Shown here piece by piece: positions 48,584-61,890 of a stretch of 64,000 bases of DNA (position 1 is the first letter of the stretch; each line of letters begins with the position of its first letter). The position numbers and the translations under genes are program-made. The notes beneath the pieces are model-generated. The model was given only the letters and a program-made list of their open reading frames with translations, searched no databases and was not told the origin of the DNA. This stretch comes from Umbilicaria muhlenbergii (Eukaryota > Ascomycota > Lecanoromycetes > Umbilicariales > Umbilicariaceae), in contig KK106983.1 of the NCBI GenBank assembly GCA_000611775.1, forward strand, positions 1,816,820-1,880,819. The letters run 5' to 3'.

Positions 48584-51500
48584 TTGAAAAACGGCCTTGA
48601 AAAACGGCCTTGAAAAACGGCCTTGAAAAACGGCCTTGAAAAACGGCCTTGAAAAACGGCCTTGAAAAACGGCCTTGAAAAACGGCCTTGAAAAACGGCC
48701 TTGAAAAACGGCCTTGAAAAACGGCCTTGAAAAACGGCCTTGAAAAACGGCCTTGAAAAACGGCCTTGAAAAACGGCCTTGAAAAACGGCCTTGAAAAAC
48801 GGCCTTGAAAAACGGCCTTGAAAAACGGCCTTGAAAAACGGCCTTGAAAAACGGCCTTGAAAAACGGCCTTGAAAAACGGCCTTGAAAAACGGCCTTGAA
48901 AAACGGCCTTGAAAAACGGCCTTGAAAAACGGCCTTGAAAAACGGCCTTGAAAAACGGCCTTGAAAAACGGCCTTGAAAAACGGCCTTGAAAAACGGCCT
49001 TGAAAAACGGCCTTGAAAAACGGCCTTGAAAAACGGCCTTGAAAAACGGCCTTGAAAAACGGCCTTGAAAAACGGCCTTGAAAAACGGCCTTGAAAAACG
49101 GCCTTGAAAAACGGCCTTGAAAAACGGCCTTGAAAAACGGCCTTGAAAAACGGCCTTGAAAAACGGCCTTGAAAAACGGCCTTGAAAAACGGCCTTGAAA
49201 AACGGCCTTGAAAAACGGCCTTGAAAAACGGCCTTGAAAAACGGCCTTGAAAAACGGCCTTGAAAAACGGCCTTGAAAAACGGCCTTGAAAAACGGCCTT
49301 GAAAAACGGCCTTGAAAAACGGCCTTGAAAAACGGCCTTGAAAAACGGCCTTGAAAAACGGCCTTGAAAAACGGCCTTGAAAAACGGCCTTGAAAAACGG
49401 CCTTGAAAAACGGCCTTGAAAAACGGCCTTGAAAAACGGCCTTGAAAAACGGCCTTGAAAAACGGCCTTGAAAAACGGCCTTGAAAAACGGCCTTGAAAA
49501 ACGGCCTTGAAAAACGGCCTTGAAAAACGGCCTTGAAAAACGGCCTTGAAAAACGGCCTTGAAAAACGGCCTTGAAAAACGGCCTTGAAAAACGGCCTTG
49601 AAAAACGGCCTTGAAAAACGGCCTTGAAAAACGGCCTTGAAAAACGGCCTTGAAAAACGGCCTTGAAAAACGGCCTTGAAAAACGGCCTTGAAAAACGGC
49701 CTTGAAAAACGGCCTTGAAAAACGGCCTTGAAAAACGGCCTTGAAAAACGGCCTTGAAAAACGGCCTTGAAAAACGGCCTTGAAAAACGGCCTTGAAAAA
49801 CGGCCTTGAAAAACGGCCTTGAAAAACGGCCTTGAAAAACGGCCTTGAAAAACGGCCTTGAAAAACGGCCTTGAAAAACGGCCTTGAAAAACGGCCTTGA
49901 AAAACGGCCTTGAAAAACGGCCTTGAAAAACGGCCTTGAAAAACGGCCTTGAAAAACGGCCTTGAAAAACGGCCTTGAAAAACGGCCTTGAAAAACGGCC
50001 TTGAAAAACGGCCTTGAAAAACGGCCTTGAAAAACGGCCTTGAAAAACGGCCTTGAAAAACGGCCTTGAAAAACGGCCTTGAAAAACGGCCTTGAAAAAC
50101 GGCCTTGAAAAACGGCCTTGAAAAACGGCCTTGAAAAACGGCCTTGAAAAACGGCCTTGAAAAACGGCCTTGAAAAACGGCCTTGAAAAACGGCCTTGAA
50201 AAACGGCCTTGAAAAACGGCCTTGAAAAACGGCCTTGAAAAACGGCCTTGAAAAACGGCCTTGAAAAACGGCCTTGAAAAACGGCCTTGAAAAACGGCCT
50301 TGAAAAACGGCCTTGAAAAACGGCCTTGAAAAACGGCCTTGAAAAACGGCCTTGAAAAACGGCCTTGAAAAACGGCCTTGAAAAACGGCCTTGAAAAACG
50401 GCCTTGAAAAACGGCCTTGAAAAACGGCCTTGAAAAACGGCCTTGAAAAACGGCCTTGAAAAACGGCCTTGAAAAACGGCCTTGAAAAACGGCCTTGAAA
50501 AACGGCCTTGAAAAACGGCCTTGAAAAACGGCCTTGAAAAACGGCCTTGAAAAACGGCCTTGAAAAACGGCCTTGAAAAACGGCCTTGAAAAACGGCCTT
50601 GAAAAACGGCCTTGAAAAACGGCCTTGAAAAACGGCCTTGAAAAACGGCCTTGAAAAACGGCCTTGAAAAACGGCCTTGAAAAACGGCCTTGAAAAACGG
50701 CCTTGAAAAACGGCCTTGAAAAACGGCCTTGAAAAACGGCCTTGAAAAACGGCCTTGAAAAACGGCCTTGAAAAACGGCCTTGAAAAACGGCCTTGAAAA
50801 ACGGCCTTGAAAAACGGCCTTGAAAAACGGCCTTGAAAAACGGCCTTGAAAAACGGCCTTGAAAAACGGCCTTGAAAAACGGCCTTGAAAAACGGCCTTG
50901 AAAAACGGCCTTGAAAAACGGCCTTGAAAAACGGCCTTGAAAAACGGCCTTGAAAAACGGCCTTGAAAAACGGCCTTGAAAAACGGCCTTGAAAAACGGC
51001 CTTGAAAAACGGCCTTGAAAAACGGCCTTGAAAAACGGCCTTGAAAAACGGCCTTGAAAAACGGCCTTGAAAAACGGCCTTGAAAAACGGCCTTGAAAAA
51101 CGGCCTTGAAAAACGGCCTTGAAAAACGGCCTTGAAAAACGGCCTTGAAAAACGGCCTTGAAAAACGGCCTTGAAAAACGGCCTTGAAAAACGGCCTTGA
51201 AAAACGGCCTTGAAAAACGGCCTTGAAAAACGGCCTTGAAAAACGGCCTTGAAAAACGGCCTTGAAAAACGGCCTTGAAAAACGGCCTTGAAAAACGGCC
51301 TTGAAAAACGGCCTTGAAAAACGGCCTTGAAAAACGGCCTTGAAAAACGGCCTTGAAAAACGGCCTTGAAAAACGGCCTTGAAAAACGGCCTTGAAAAAC
51401 GGCCTTGAAAAACGGCCTTGAAAAACGGCCTTGAAAAACGGCCTTGAAAAACGGCCTTGAAAAACGGCCTTGAAAAACGGCCTTGAAAAACGGCCTTGAA

Positions 51501-53743
51501 AAACGGCCTTGAAAAACGGCCTTGAAAAACGGCCTTGAAAAACGGCCTTGAAAAACGGCCTTGAAAAACGGCCTTGAAAAACGGCCTTGAAAAACGGCCT
51601 TGAAAAACGGCCTTGAAAAACGGCCTTGAAAAACGGCCTTGAAAAACGGCCTTGAAAAACGGCCTTGAAAAACGGCCTTGAAAAACGGCCTTGAAAAACG
51701 GCCTTGAAAAACGGCCTTGAAAAACGGCCTTGAAAAACGGCCTTGAAAAACGGCCTTGAAAAACGGCCTTGAAAAACGGCCTTGAAAAACGGCCTTGAAA
51801 AACGGCCTTGAAAAACGGCCTTGAAAAACGGCCTTGAAAAACGGCCTTGAAAAACGGCCTTGAAAAACGGCCTTGAAAAACGGCCTTGAAAAACGGCCTT
51901 GAAAAACGGCCTTGAAAAACGGCCTTGAAAAACGGCCTTGAAAAACGGCCTTGAAAAACGGCCTTGAAAAACGGCCTTGAAAAACGGCCTTGAAAAACGG
52001 CCTTGAAAAACGGCCTTGAAAAACGGCCTTGAAAAACGGCCTTGAAAAACGGCCTTGAAAAACGGCCTTGAAAAACGGCCTTGAAAAACGGCCTTGAAAA
52101 ACGGCCTTGAAAAACGGCCTTGAAAAACGGCCTTGAAAAACGGCCTTGAAAAACGGCCTTGAAAAACGGCCTTGAAAAACGGCCTTGAAAAACGGCCTTG
52201 AAAAACGGCCTTGAAAAACGGCCTTGAAAAACGGCCTTGAAAAACGGCCTTGAAAAACGGCCTTGAAAAACGGCCTTGAAAAACGGCCTTGAAAAACGGC
52301 CTTGAAAAACGGCCTTGAAAAACGGCCTTGAAAAACGGCCTTGAAAAACGGCCTTGAAAAACGGCCTTGAAAAACGGCCTTGAAAAACGGCCTTGAAAAA
52401 CGGCCTTGAAAAACGGCCTTGAAAAACGGCCTTGAAAAACGGCCTTGAAAAACGGCCTTGAAAAACGGCCTTGAAAAACGGCCTTGAAAAACGGCCTTGA
52501 AAAACGGCCTTGAAAAACGGCCTTGAAAAACGGCCTTGAAAAACGGCCTTGAAAAACGGCCTTGAAAAACGGCCTTGAAAAACGGCCTTGAAAAACGGCC
52601 TTGAAAAACGGCCTTGAAAAACGGCCTTGAAAAACGGCCTTGAAAAACGGCCTTGAAAAACGGCCTTGAAAAACGGCCTTGAAAAACGGCCTTGAAAAAC
52701 GGCCTTGAAAAACGGCCTTGAAAAACGGCCTTGAAAAACGGCCTTGAAAAACGGCCTTGAAAAACGGCCTTGAAAAACGGCCTTGAAAAACGGCCTTGAA
52801 AAACGGCCTTGAAAAACGGCCTTGAAAAACGGCCTTGAAAAACGGCCTTGAAAAACGGCCTTGAAAAACGGCCTTGAAAAACGGCCTTGAAAAACGGCCT
52901 TGAAAAACGGCCTTGAAAAACGGCCTTGAAAAACGGCCTTGAAAAACGGCCTTGAAAAACGGCCTTGAAAAACGGCCTTGAAAAACGGCCTTGAAAAACG
53001 GCCTTGAAAAACGGCCTTGAAAAACGGCCTTGAAAAACGGCCTTGAAAAACGGCCTTGAAAAACGGCCTTGAAAAACGGCCTTGAAAAACGGCCTTGAAA
53101 AACGGCCTTGAAAAACGGCCTTGAAAAACGGCCTTGAAAAACGGCCTTGAAAAACGGCCTTGAAAAACGGCCTTGAAAAACGGCCTTGAAAAACGGCCTT
53201 GAAAAACGGCCTTGAAAAACGGCCTTGAAAAACGGCCTTGAAAAACGGCCTTGAAAAACGGCCTTGAAAAACGGCCTTGAAAAACGGCCTTGAAAAACGG
53301 CCTTGAAAAACGGCCTTGAAAAACGGCCTTGAAAAACGGCCTTGAAAAACGGCCTTGAAAAACGGCCTTGAAAAACGGCCTTGAAAAACGGCCTTGAAAA
53401 ACGGCCTTGAAAAACGGCCTTGAAAAACGGCCTTGAAAAACGGCCTTGAAAAACGGCCTTGAAAAACGGCCTTGAAAAACGGCCTTGAAAAACGGCCTTG
53501 AAAAACGGCCTTGAAAAACGGCCTTGAAAAACGGCCTTGAAAAACGGCCTTGAAAAACGGCCTTGAAAAACGGCCTTGAAAAACGGCCTTGAAAAACGGC
53601 CTTGAAAAACGGCCTTGAAAAACGGCCTTGAAAAACGGCCTTGAAAAACGGCCTTGAAAAACGGCCTTGAAAAACGGCCTTGAAAAACGGCCTTGAAAAA
53701 CGGCCTTGAAAAACGGCCTTGAAAAACGGCCTTGAAAAACGGC
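48584..53743. repeat. 13-bp minisatellite, about 397 units
   Basis: The unit TTGAAAAACGGCC repeats head to tail for 5160 bp. I saw no variant unit in the array by eye. Each unit keeps a CpG, unlike the surrounding sequence. Because 13 is not a multiple of three, every frame of the minus strand reads the same 13-residue cycle (GRFSRPFFKAVFQ) with no stop. The plus strand has a stop every 39 bases in each frame. The long open frames at the edges begin with TTG; no ATG is seen in the array or its variant flank on the minus strand, so translation is doubtful. It most likely behaves as a satellite. Confidence 0.97.
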
Positions 53744-53985
53744 TTCCAAAATGGCTTCCAAAACGGCCTCAACGACGGCCTCAACGACGGCCTTGAAAAA
53801 CGGCCTCGAAAACCAGCTTTCAAAACGGCTTTCAAAACGGCTTTCAAAACAGCTTCAACGACAGCCTCAAAAAAAGGCTTTCAAAACAGCCTCAAAAAAC
53901 GGCTTTCAAAACGGCTTTCAAAACAGCTTCCAAAATGGCTTTGATGACGGCCTCAAAAAATGACCTTGAAAATAACTTGAGAAGG
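53744..53985. repeat. Degenerate 12-bp-type repeat flank of the minisatellite
   Basis: About 20 variant units follow the perfect array. Most are 12 bp, such as GGCTTCCAAAAT, GGCCTCAACGAC and GGCTTTCAAAAC, with a few 13-bp ones. They share the GGC-YT-AAAAC skeleton of the main unit. The last ones fade into AT-rich sequence. No such flank occurs on the left side. Confidence 0.85.
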
Positions 53986-54078
53986 CACCTTTTGAACTGA
54001 CGTTTTTGACTACCATAAAGACTACCATAACTATTTGTATGTACTGAGTTAACACAGAATTTTCTGAGTTTGAGTTAA

Positions 54079-54183
54079 ATGGGTTGGGTTTTTTCTGGGT
54101 TGGGTTTTGACATGTATAACCCACCCCAAAACCCAACCCAAACACAACCCAAACCCAAACCCACTGGGTAAAACCCAACCCAT
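54079..54183. repeat. Short AACCC/GGGTT-rich inverted-repeat element
   Basis: A 105-bp segment bounded by ATGGGTTGGGTTTT (54079-54092) and its exact reverse complement AAAACCCAACCCAT (54170-54183). It is filled with GGGTT/AACCC blocks. It is a foldback structure or a short non-autonomous element. It is not a canonical TTAGGG telomere array. Confidence 0.75.
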
Positions 54184-54185
54184 GG

Positions 54186-57100
54186 TGCAGCGTAGATGAC
54201 TTGATTAATAAGATCTTTCATAAATTGAAGAAATTCAAGAAGCAGATAAGAATAATGTTCAAAACAATTAATAAAGAGAGAATAATAAAGTGAGAAATTT
54301 GTAATATTCAACAGAAAAAAGCAGCTGCTATGTATACAGCAAACTTTCAAAGACTCACCTCACATATGAACTGAGATGATATTGCTTTGACAGCACAATA
54401 TTATAAAGGATTGAAGAATGTGATGAAGGATGAAATCTCAAGAGTTGAACACTTTATCATGCTCTCAGAAATGATCAAATGATCAATTATCATCAACAAT
54501 TGAGCTTACAAATGAAGTTTAAAAAAGAGTCATAAGATTCTTATATCAAGAAGAGCTGAGAAAAATCATGAGCATCAGTATAATAATCAACCCTACTATG
54601 AACCTCAGCTTATAAAAATTGATGCAGTCACTAAAGTGAATCAGTTTCAACAAAAGAAAGAATCAAAGAAGAAAGAGAAGCTTCATGAAAATAACTGTTA
54701 TAATTGCAGAAAATCAAGACATTTCACCTGAGACTGTCAAGTCCCTGAAAAGATCATTCAATCAAGAAAGACATACATCATCACATAAGAAGTGAAAAAG
54801 AAAGATAATCACAAAGTTATATTTTAAACAGCCTGCTATGATGATGACTGTTGCACACATCAGAGTGATAAAGATGACTCTGAATAATTTTCATGTCAAC
54901 TGAAGAAGACAAGAGAATACACAATGACTTTTTATCAAGATCAAGCTATGAGTCTGAAAAGACAACAAGACTGATGAGAACAATTCAGTTAAGAAGACAA
55001 TTATATTGACAGTGATAAAATTATGCTCTTATTTAATGAGGAGGAAGACTTCATGAAAGTAATTAACTTTAAAAATTCAAAGAAGTTCATTGAAAAAAAT
55101 GATGACATTTAAGCATCTACTCATGAAGAACAGTGATTGAAGACTTACAAAAAAGTATTTAAAATAATGAAAGAATCTTTAAAGAATTACAAAAATCATG
55201 TAAACTTGTTGCAGGAATGAATCCTGTGAATAATCAAAAACACATTTGCTCAGAAGAATGAAGTCAAAGACATGAATTATCAAGACATCCTCAGAGAAAC
55301 ATCATTAAAGAGTTCAAAATTCATCACTAAAGAAGAGTATGTTACCCTTGATGAAGCACACATCTCAAGGAAATTATGAATGAAAGTTTGAGAACTTCAG
55401 AGCAAATACTTAAAACTGAATTCAATATGTTATTCAGACAAAAAAGTCAACTCAAAGGACTTTAAATATGTAAAAGAGAATCTGAGATTCCTTTTATTTA
55501 ATTTAAAAAACTAGAGGGCCTTTCAGGTCAGAGGCTTTTAAAAACACTTAATTTAAAGTCTTCAGAAGAAACAATTGCTAAAGAAATTATTATCACAGAA
55601 GACATGAGCAATTTTCATGTTTAAAGTAAAGTAAAGAGTCACTCAGTCAGACTGTTAATAAACAGTGATTGTACAGGGAATTTCTTGAATTCATGATTTA
55701 CAGAAATAAACAGGATAGAAATTCAAGAAAAGTGAAATCTTTATTTACTTTAAAAGTTTAATGAAACTCTCATGAAATACAATAATGATCATGTGAATAA
55801 AGAAACAGTTCTGATACCTGTTCAGATCAGTCAACACTGAGAGAAAATTAATTTCAACATCATGAAGCAGTCAGGAAGTGACATAGTTTTAAGTATATCA
55901 TGACTTTAAGTGATCAATCTCATGATTGATTGAGCTGAAAATGAGATATACTTCATGAAAGAAAGTACTTTAATGAAATTATATTCAATCCTGAACTCAC
56001 CTGAAGAAGTGAATGTCTTCACTATGACAGTGAAAGAAATGCATGAGGAATTAAAAAATCCTGATGTAAAGATACTGTGAATTAAGTGAGTCAATGATGA
56101 CTGAGACTTTATTATCAAGTTATTTATCTCTAAAGAATATAAAGACTTCAAAGAGTTGTTTACAGCAGTAAAAGAACAGGACACTTTGTTGAAACATTAA
56201 AAATAAGATCATGTGATCAAGATCATGAAAGGTTACAAACTGATTAAGCAACTTATATACTCATTGTCACCTCAGAAGTTAAATGCTTTATGAGAATACT
56301 TAAAGAAGAACTTATGAAAAGAATTCATTCATGAATCTCAGTCTTCAGCTGAATATTCAATATTGTTTGTACCAAAATCAGATGAATCATTGAGATTGTG
56401 TGTCAATTATAAAGCATTAAATAATATAATAATAAAGAACAGTTATCTGTTGCTGCTCATGACAGAACTGCAGGACAGATTTTAAGAAACATAATAATTT
56501 ATAAAGTTTAATATTTCAGGAGCATTCAATCAGATACAGATAAAAAAGAGTGATGAATAAAAAACAGTGTTTCAAACATGCTCAGGGCTATATGAGTACT
56601 TGGTAATGTTATTCAGATTAATCAATGCCTCAGTGACTTTTCAGGCTTTTATCAATAACATCTTGTGATAATACTTGAATCAGTTCATAGTCATCTACCT
56701 CAATGACATACTGATATACTTGAAGATGAAAGAACAACATGTTGAACATGTTTAAAAAGTTCTACAAGTGTTAAAGGATGCTGACCTATGCATTAAGCCT
56801 GAGAAAAGCCTTTTTCACATCAAAGAAGTTCAGTTCCTTGAATTTATCATCATCTCAGAAGGTTTATAAATGAACTGAGAGAAAATCAGATCTGTGATTA
56901 AATAATCAGTATTAATAAACATCAAGGAAGTACAATCCTTTTTAAGTTTTACAAACTTCTATAAAAAGTTTATCAAGAAGTATTTCAAAATCACAGCACC
57001 TTTAACAGAGTTGATGAAGAAAGATTAAAAATTCATTTAATTTATTGAAGCACAAGAATCCTTTAAAGAGCTGAAGAAGCACTTCACATCATAATTAATC

Positions 57101-59896
57101 CTCATGAGTTTCAACCCTGAGAAGCTTATTACACTTGAGATGAACACATCAGACAGAGTTATAAAAGCATGCATCAATCAATTAAATAATAAAAAATGTT
57201 TAAGATCAGTAGCTTATTACTCATGAAAGCTTTTGAGCGCTGAACAAAGTTATGAGATACATGATAAGGAGTTATTAACTATTGTTGACACATTCAAGCA
57301 ATGACATGTATATCTTGAAGGATCAAAGCATGAGGTTTAAATGTATTCAAATCATAAGAATTTATTATACTTTACAACAATGAAAGTTTTAAACTGAAGA
57401 CAGGTTCATTGATCAGAAGAATTATCACAGTATAATTTCAAGATTCATTATTAAAAAAATCAGAAAATGTTAAAGCAGATGCTCTCAGCAGATGAGTTAA
57501 TTATCTATAAAAGAAGTTAATCATAAATTAAGTTATTCTTCAAGAGGATGAGCAAGGAAGCATAACATATAATAAAGAAGTTAACTTTATAATAAAAGTT
57601 GAAGATAACACCTTTGAAAGTTGAGTTCAAAAAGTGTTGAAGAATGATAAGTTAACACAGCAAGTCCTTCAGAATATCAATGATCATGAAAGTTTTAAAA
57701 AGCAAGAAGGCCTCTTACTTTTTTAAAGCTTAATTTATATATCAGTCAGCCTGTGAGAGACACTGATAGAAGAATGTCATTTCAGCATAATAAATGAGCA
57801 TCAAGGAGTTGAAAAAATGATAAAATGACTCACATGAACATACTACTTCTCATGATTAAGGAAAAAAGTTAAAGAAATCATTCAGAAATGTGATACATGC
57901 TGAAAGAATAAATCAGAACATCATAAATCATACAAATTAATAAAATCACCTTCAACATCAGCATAATCATGATTGAGCATCACATTGAACTTCATGATAA
58001 AATTATCAAAGTCAAAGGAACCCTTGATGAAAGTATTATATGATGCAATACTTATTATAATAGACTGACTCACAAAGTATGAGTACTTCTTATCATATAA
58101 AGAATCATCATCAGCAGAAGAATTAATATACACATTTTTAAAAATTATAACTGTTAATTATGAGCTGTCAGAAGAAATAATCTCTAACAGAAATAAACTC
58201 TTCACTTTTAAGTTTTAAAAATCATTAATGAATCAGTTAGAAATTCATCATAAACTGTTCATCATGTATCATCCTCAGATGAATGAACAGACTGAATGCT
58301 TAAATTAAACATTAAAACAATACTTGCGCTGTTATGTCAATTATCAGTAAACTAACTGAGTAGAACTCTTACTGATAGCTCAGTTGACTTACAACATGAC
58401 AATGATGAAGTCAACAGAAGTATCACTGTTTTATGTTAATTACAAGTTCAACTCATTTATGAATGAAGCAAGAGAGCTGATGATGATAACATAAAAGATG
58501 AAAGTACAAGTGAACTGACTAAAGAATCTTCATCAAGAACTTCAACAAGACATAAAATTTATCTCAGAAAAGTCAACAGTATATTATAATAAGAAAAAAG
58601 ATAAAGAACTTACTCTTGAAGAAAGAAATAAAATATACCTCCTGTGTTGCAACATCAAAATGAAGTGATTAAGTAATAAATTAAATCACAAGAAGCTGAG
58701 ACCTTTTCACATTACAAAGAAGAAAGGAAGTGTCAATTATGAACTTAAACTTTCATCAGTTATGCAGATACACTCAGTATTTCATGTATTTTTACTCAAA
58801 TCAACAGATTTGAAAACATCATTACAAAGTAACTCACCTGAGATTAATCCTGAAAGTCAAGACGCTGAGTTCAAAGTAGAAGAAATTTTAAATCAGCAAG
58901 AGATAAATGATGAGCCTCACTATCTGATTAAATGAAAAGGTTATAACATGACAGAGAACACATGAGAATCAGAGGAGAATCTTACTCATTATTTAATGAA
59001 GTTACATTAATTTCATCAGAGGAACCTGCTGCCAGTTAATCATCAGAAATGATGAAGAATTCAAAGAAGTTAAAGAGAGAATTAATAATTTAACTCTGAG
59101 CAGATTCCTTCTGCTTCAATTCTTTAATATTTTAAAGCTTAATATGAATTAAATTCATCTATCACTTCTCAAGGAGAGTAATTTGTTTGTGAAGTCTTTT
59201 TTTCTTCACCTTCAACTCTCACTTTTTAGCAGAAATGTCTGCCTTTTTCTTTCATAAATGAAGGAGTTTCCCCCTGACATGATTCAACTCAGCTGAAGAA
59301 ATTATAAGATCACAAGCAACATCTGATCAGACATAAGAACTGTAACAGTTGAATTCTGAAGACAAAAAACACTCACAGTCATCAGAAATGCAACAGTGAC
59401 AGAGTTGCATGATAAGACTTTCATAGTTGATAATATAATCAGTCAGATGAAAGTGATGAATTAAGAATTAAACAATCTTTCTGTCATTGAAGTAAGGCAT
59501 GAGGGGCTTTTGGTTTCTGAGGATGAAAACCTTATAAGGGGAGCTAATGTTATGACTTAATCAGAACAGTACTTAAAAGTACATGCTTGCAGTGAACAGC
59601 TGATACTGATCAAACTAAGTGATTAAGATGAGTGAAAGCTTGAACACCTCAATCACCTCAATCAAGGTGATCAAGCTGTTCAGAGTGATTAAAAATTCAA
59701 TCATCATGATCACCTCAATCACATGAGTCTCCTAGAGTTTATATAATCACAGGTAGATTCATAGTTAGAAGCTCATGCTCAACTCATGTATTAAAAACAA
59801 TTTATTAATTCTATCTTCTAAGTTCTATTCAACCGTGATATCAATAGTTTGATGAATGACAATATTACTTCAGTCATTATGACATCACTTGTTACA
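54186..59896 (+). mobile_element. Ty3/Gypsy chromovirus relic (fossil)
   Basis: The plus-strand reading gives, in order, a gag part with a zinc knuckle near 54690-54735 (CYNCRKSRHF), a protease-like segment near 55660 and reverse transcriptase at about 56280-57000 (LNDILIYLK-type box). RNase H follows at about 57000-57500, integrase with an HHCC part and core at about 57690-58500, and a chromodomain at about 58870-59000 (EEILNQQEINDEPHYLIK). A candidate 3' LTR of about 349 bp lies at 59548-59896 (TGTTATGAC...TTGTTACA) after a GGGGAG purine run; no 5' partner was found. It is broken at several tens of points and is old. Confidence 0.85.
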
Positions 59897-61890
59897 TAGC
59901 TCTGTCTTCATCACCTTCAGCCTTATTATTTTTCTCACAGGAACTGAGTTTACCTCTGTTTTCATCTTCATCCTTAATCAACCCTGACCCTGAGGGTTGC
60001 AAGGAGGCGTGCAAGGTGCATAAGTAAAAAAAATGCTGAATGAGCAGAGTTTATAAAGTTGTTGTGACTGCTGTTTAAACTCAACACCTCTGTGAAGGTG
60101 AAGACTCATGAGCTTCATTAAAGAGAAATACTGCTGTGACAAATTAATGATGATTGAGACATTTAAGCTCTTTCAGAGGTAAATATCAACTCCTGTGAAA
60201 ATTATTTCTTGCAAGACTTTAGCTCTGAGTTAAACCTTTTCATGATGTTAAAGATTAATAAGTCTTGACAGGTTGAAGTCAGCATGATTTATTTCTTCAT
60301 GAGTCTTTAAACTTCATGAAGTGATTTCACTTTCAGTTCTTCAGTAACTTAATGCTTTGATGAGCAGAAGAAATCTTAATCCTTTGCTCAATTTCCTCAT
60401 GAGCATGTATCAGTATTAATTATGACTCATGAAGTCTCAGAAAAGTCTTCATGAAACTTCTTAATTAATTTCTTAAAGTTGCAGATATTATCTGTAAGCT
60501 TTTAAATGATCTTTGAGGATTCCTTTCACATAATGTGATATTGTAAAACAGGTTTATCCTCAGGGCTGATTACAATTCATGAAGTTGTTATAATCTCAAC
60601 CTCTCACTCTCTTTCAGCTGAGTTTTTTATAAGATGAAATAATTTAAACTTTAATGTATCCTCACCTGCTCATGATTTATGATCATGAAGCAGATTAATA
60701 TAAAACACATTATAAATATGAAGTTCCTTCAGTAGTTTCAGTTAATAAACAACATTCTTAATCTTCTTTATAATTTGAAAAAATTTATAACACTGTTAAT
60801 TCAGCTTCTGTGAAAGTCACTTCAAGGTTATGTTCTTAACCTTTAATCAGACTAACTGTTCAACTTTATAAGTCACATCAAGGTGAGACTGATTATAATG
60901 CTTAACTTGATACTCTTAAAACTTCATAAAAGCTCTGTAGACTTTTATTTAAGTCTTGTGAAGATGCTTCACAAGCTGTTCAGCTTCAATGATAATTTCT
61001 TTAACTGCAGAGTACTTTATGAGTTTCTTCACAATGAGCATATCTGATTTAAGTATGAAGTCATAAACAACCTCAAATGATGCCTTTTCAGTAGAAGAGT
61101 GTGAGCTCATGTTGTATGTAAACTCAGTTAATATTAAAAGTGAGGCTTAATTGTCTTGTTAATAATTAACATAACTTCATAGGTACTGTTTCAGTATATT
61201 ATTTTATCATTTAATCTGTTCATCAGTTTGTGAATGAAAGGCAGTGCTCAATCAGCAGTTAATCTTCAACATGAACATTAAGTTGACTCAGAGTCATGAG
61301 ATAAAAACAGATTTATGATCTGAAATTAAAGTTTAAATGACTTCATGTAGTTTAATAATCTCTTTAATAAAGATCTTTATGAATTAATCAGCAGTTCAAT
61401 CCTTTCTGATTAAAATATAATGTGTCATTTTTGAGAATTTACACATCATCATCAGTATGACATCATACATTCCCTCATAAGCATGACTCTCTGAAAAATC
61501 AATTATGAAGTTTAAAGTGAGTACCTCTCAGGGTTCCTTCAAGATAAGTATGAACTGTAATAATTCAAGTTGTCTTTTATGAATGACTCTGACTCTCTGA
61601 CAGACAAGACAAGAATTGTAATATTTCTGAATTTGCTTTTACATGTCTGATCAGTAGTACTTTGCATGTATCAGAGTAAAGATTTTCTCTGTCATGAAGT
61701 GACTTGTAAGTGACTCATCATGATGCTTCATCAGCAATTTAGCAAGTTAACTCTGAGTTAATTTTTAACACTTTGAGTGCTCTGAGCTTCTGATCTCATG
61801 TCTCAGCTAACAGCCACTCTTAGCACCCTCTGAGTGCTTTGAGCTCAACCTTAAATCTTGAGCAGAACATCAAAATTTTGTGATAAAAAA
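59897..61890 (-). mobile_element. Ty3/Gypsy relic (fossil), integrase part on the minus strand
   Basis: On the minus strand, from about 61760 down, an integrase zinc-binding part is followed by a core. The core pieces KMTHYILIRKD and STAFHSQTDEQ lie at about 61200-61440. The stretch below about 60900 is too worn to name. It has many breaks and no LTR was identified. Between 61760 and 61890 the sequence carries repeated CTCTGAGC-type words related to repeat R. Confidence 0.7.

Noticed and set aside
48553-53847. Open frame of about 1764 codons as a real gene
   Set aside because: It is a by-product of a 13-bp tandem repeat that is stop-free on this strand. It starts with TTG, has no ATG, and has no domain or promoter evidence.
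54079-54183. Interstitial telomere
   Set aside because: The words are GGGTT/AACCC in an inverted arrangement, not a TTAGGG head-to-tail array.
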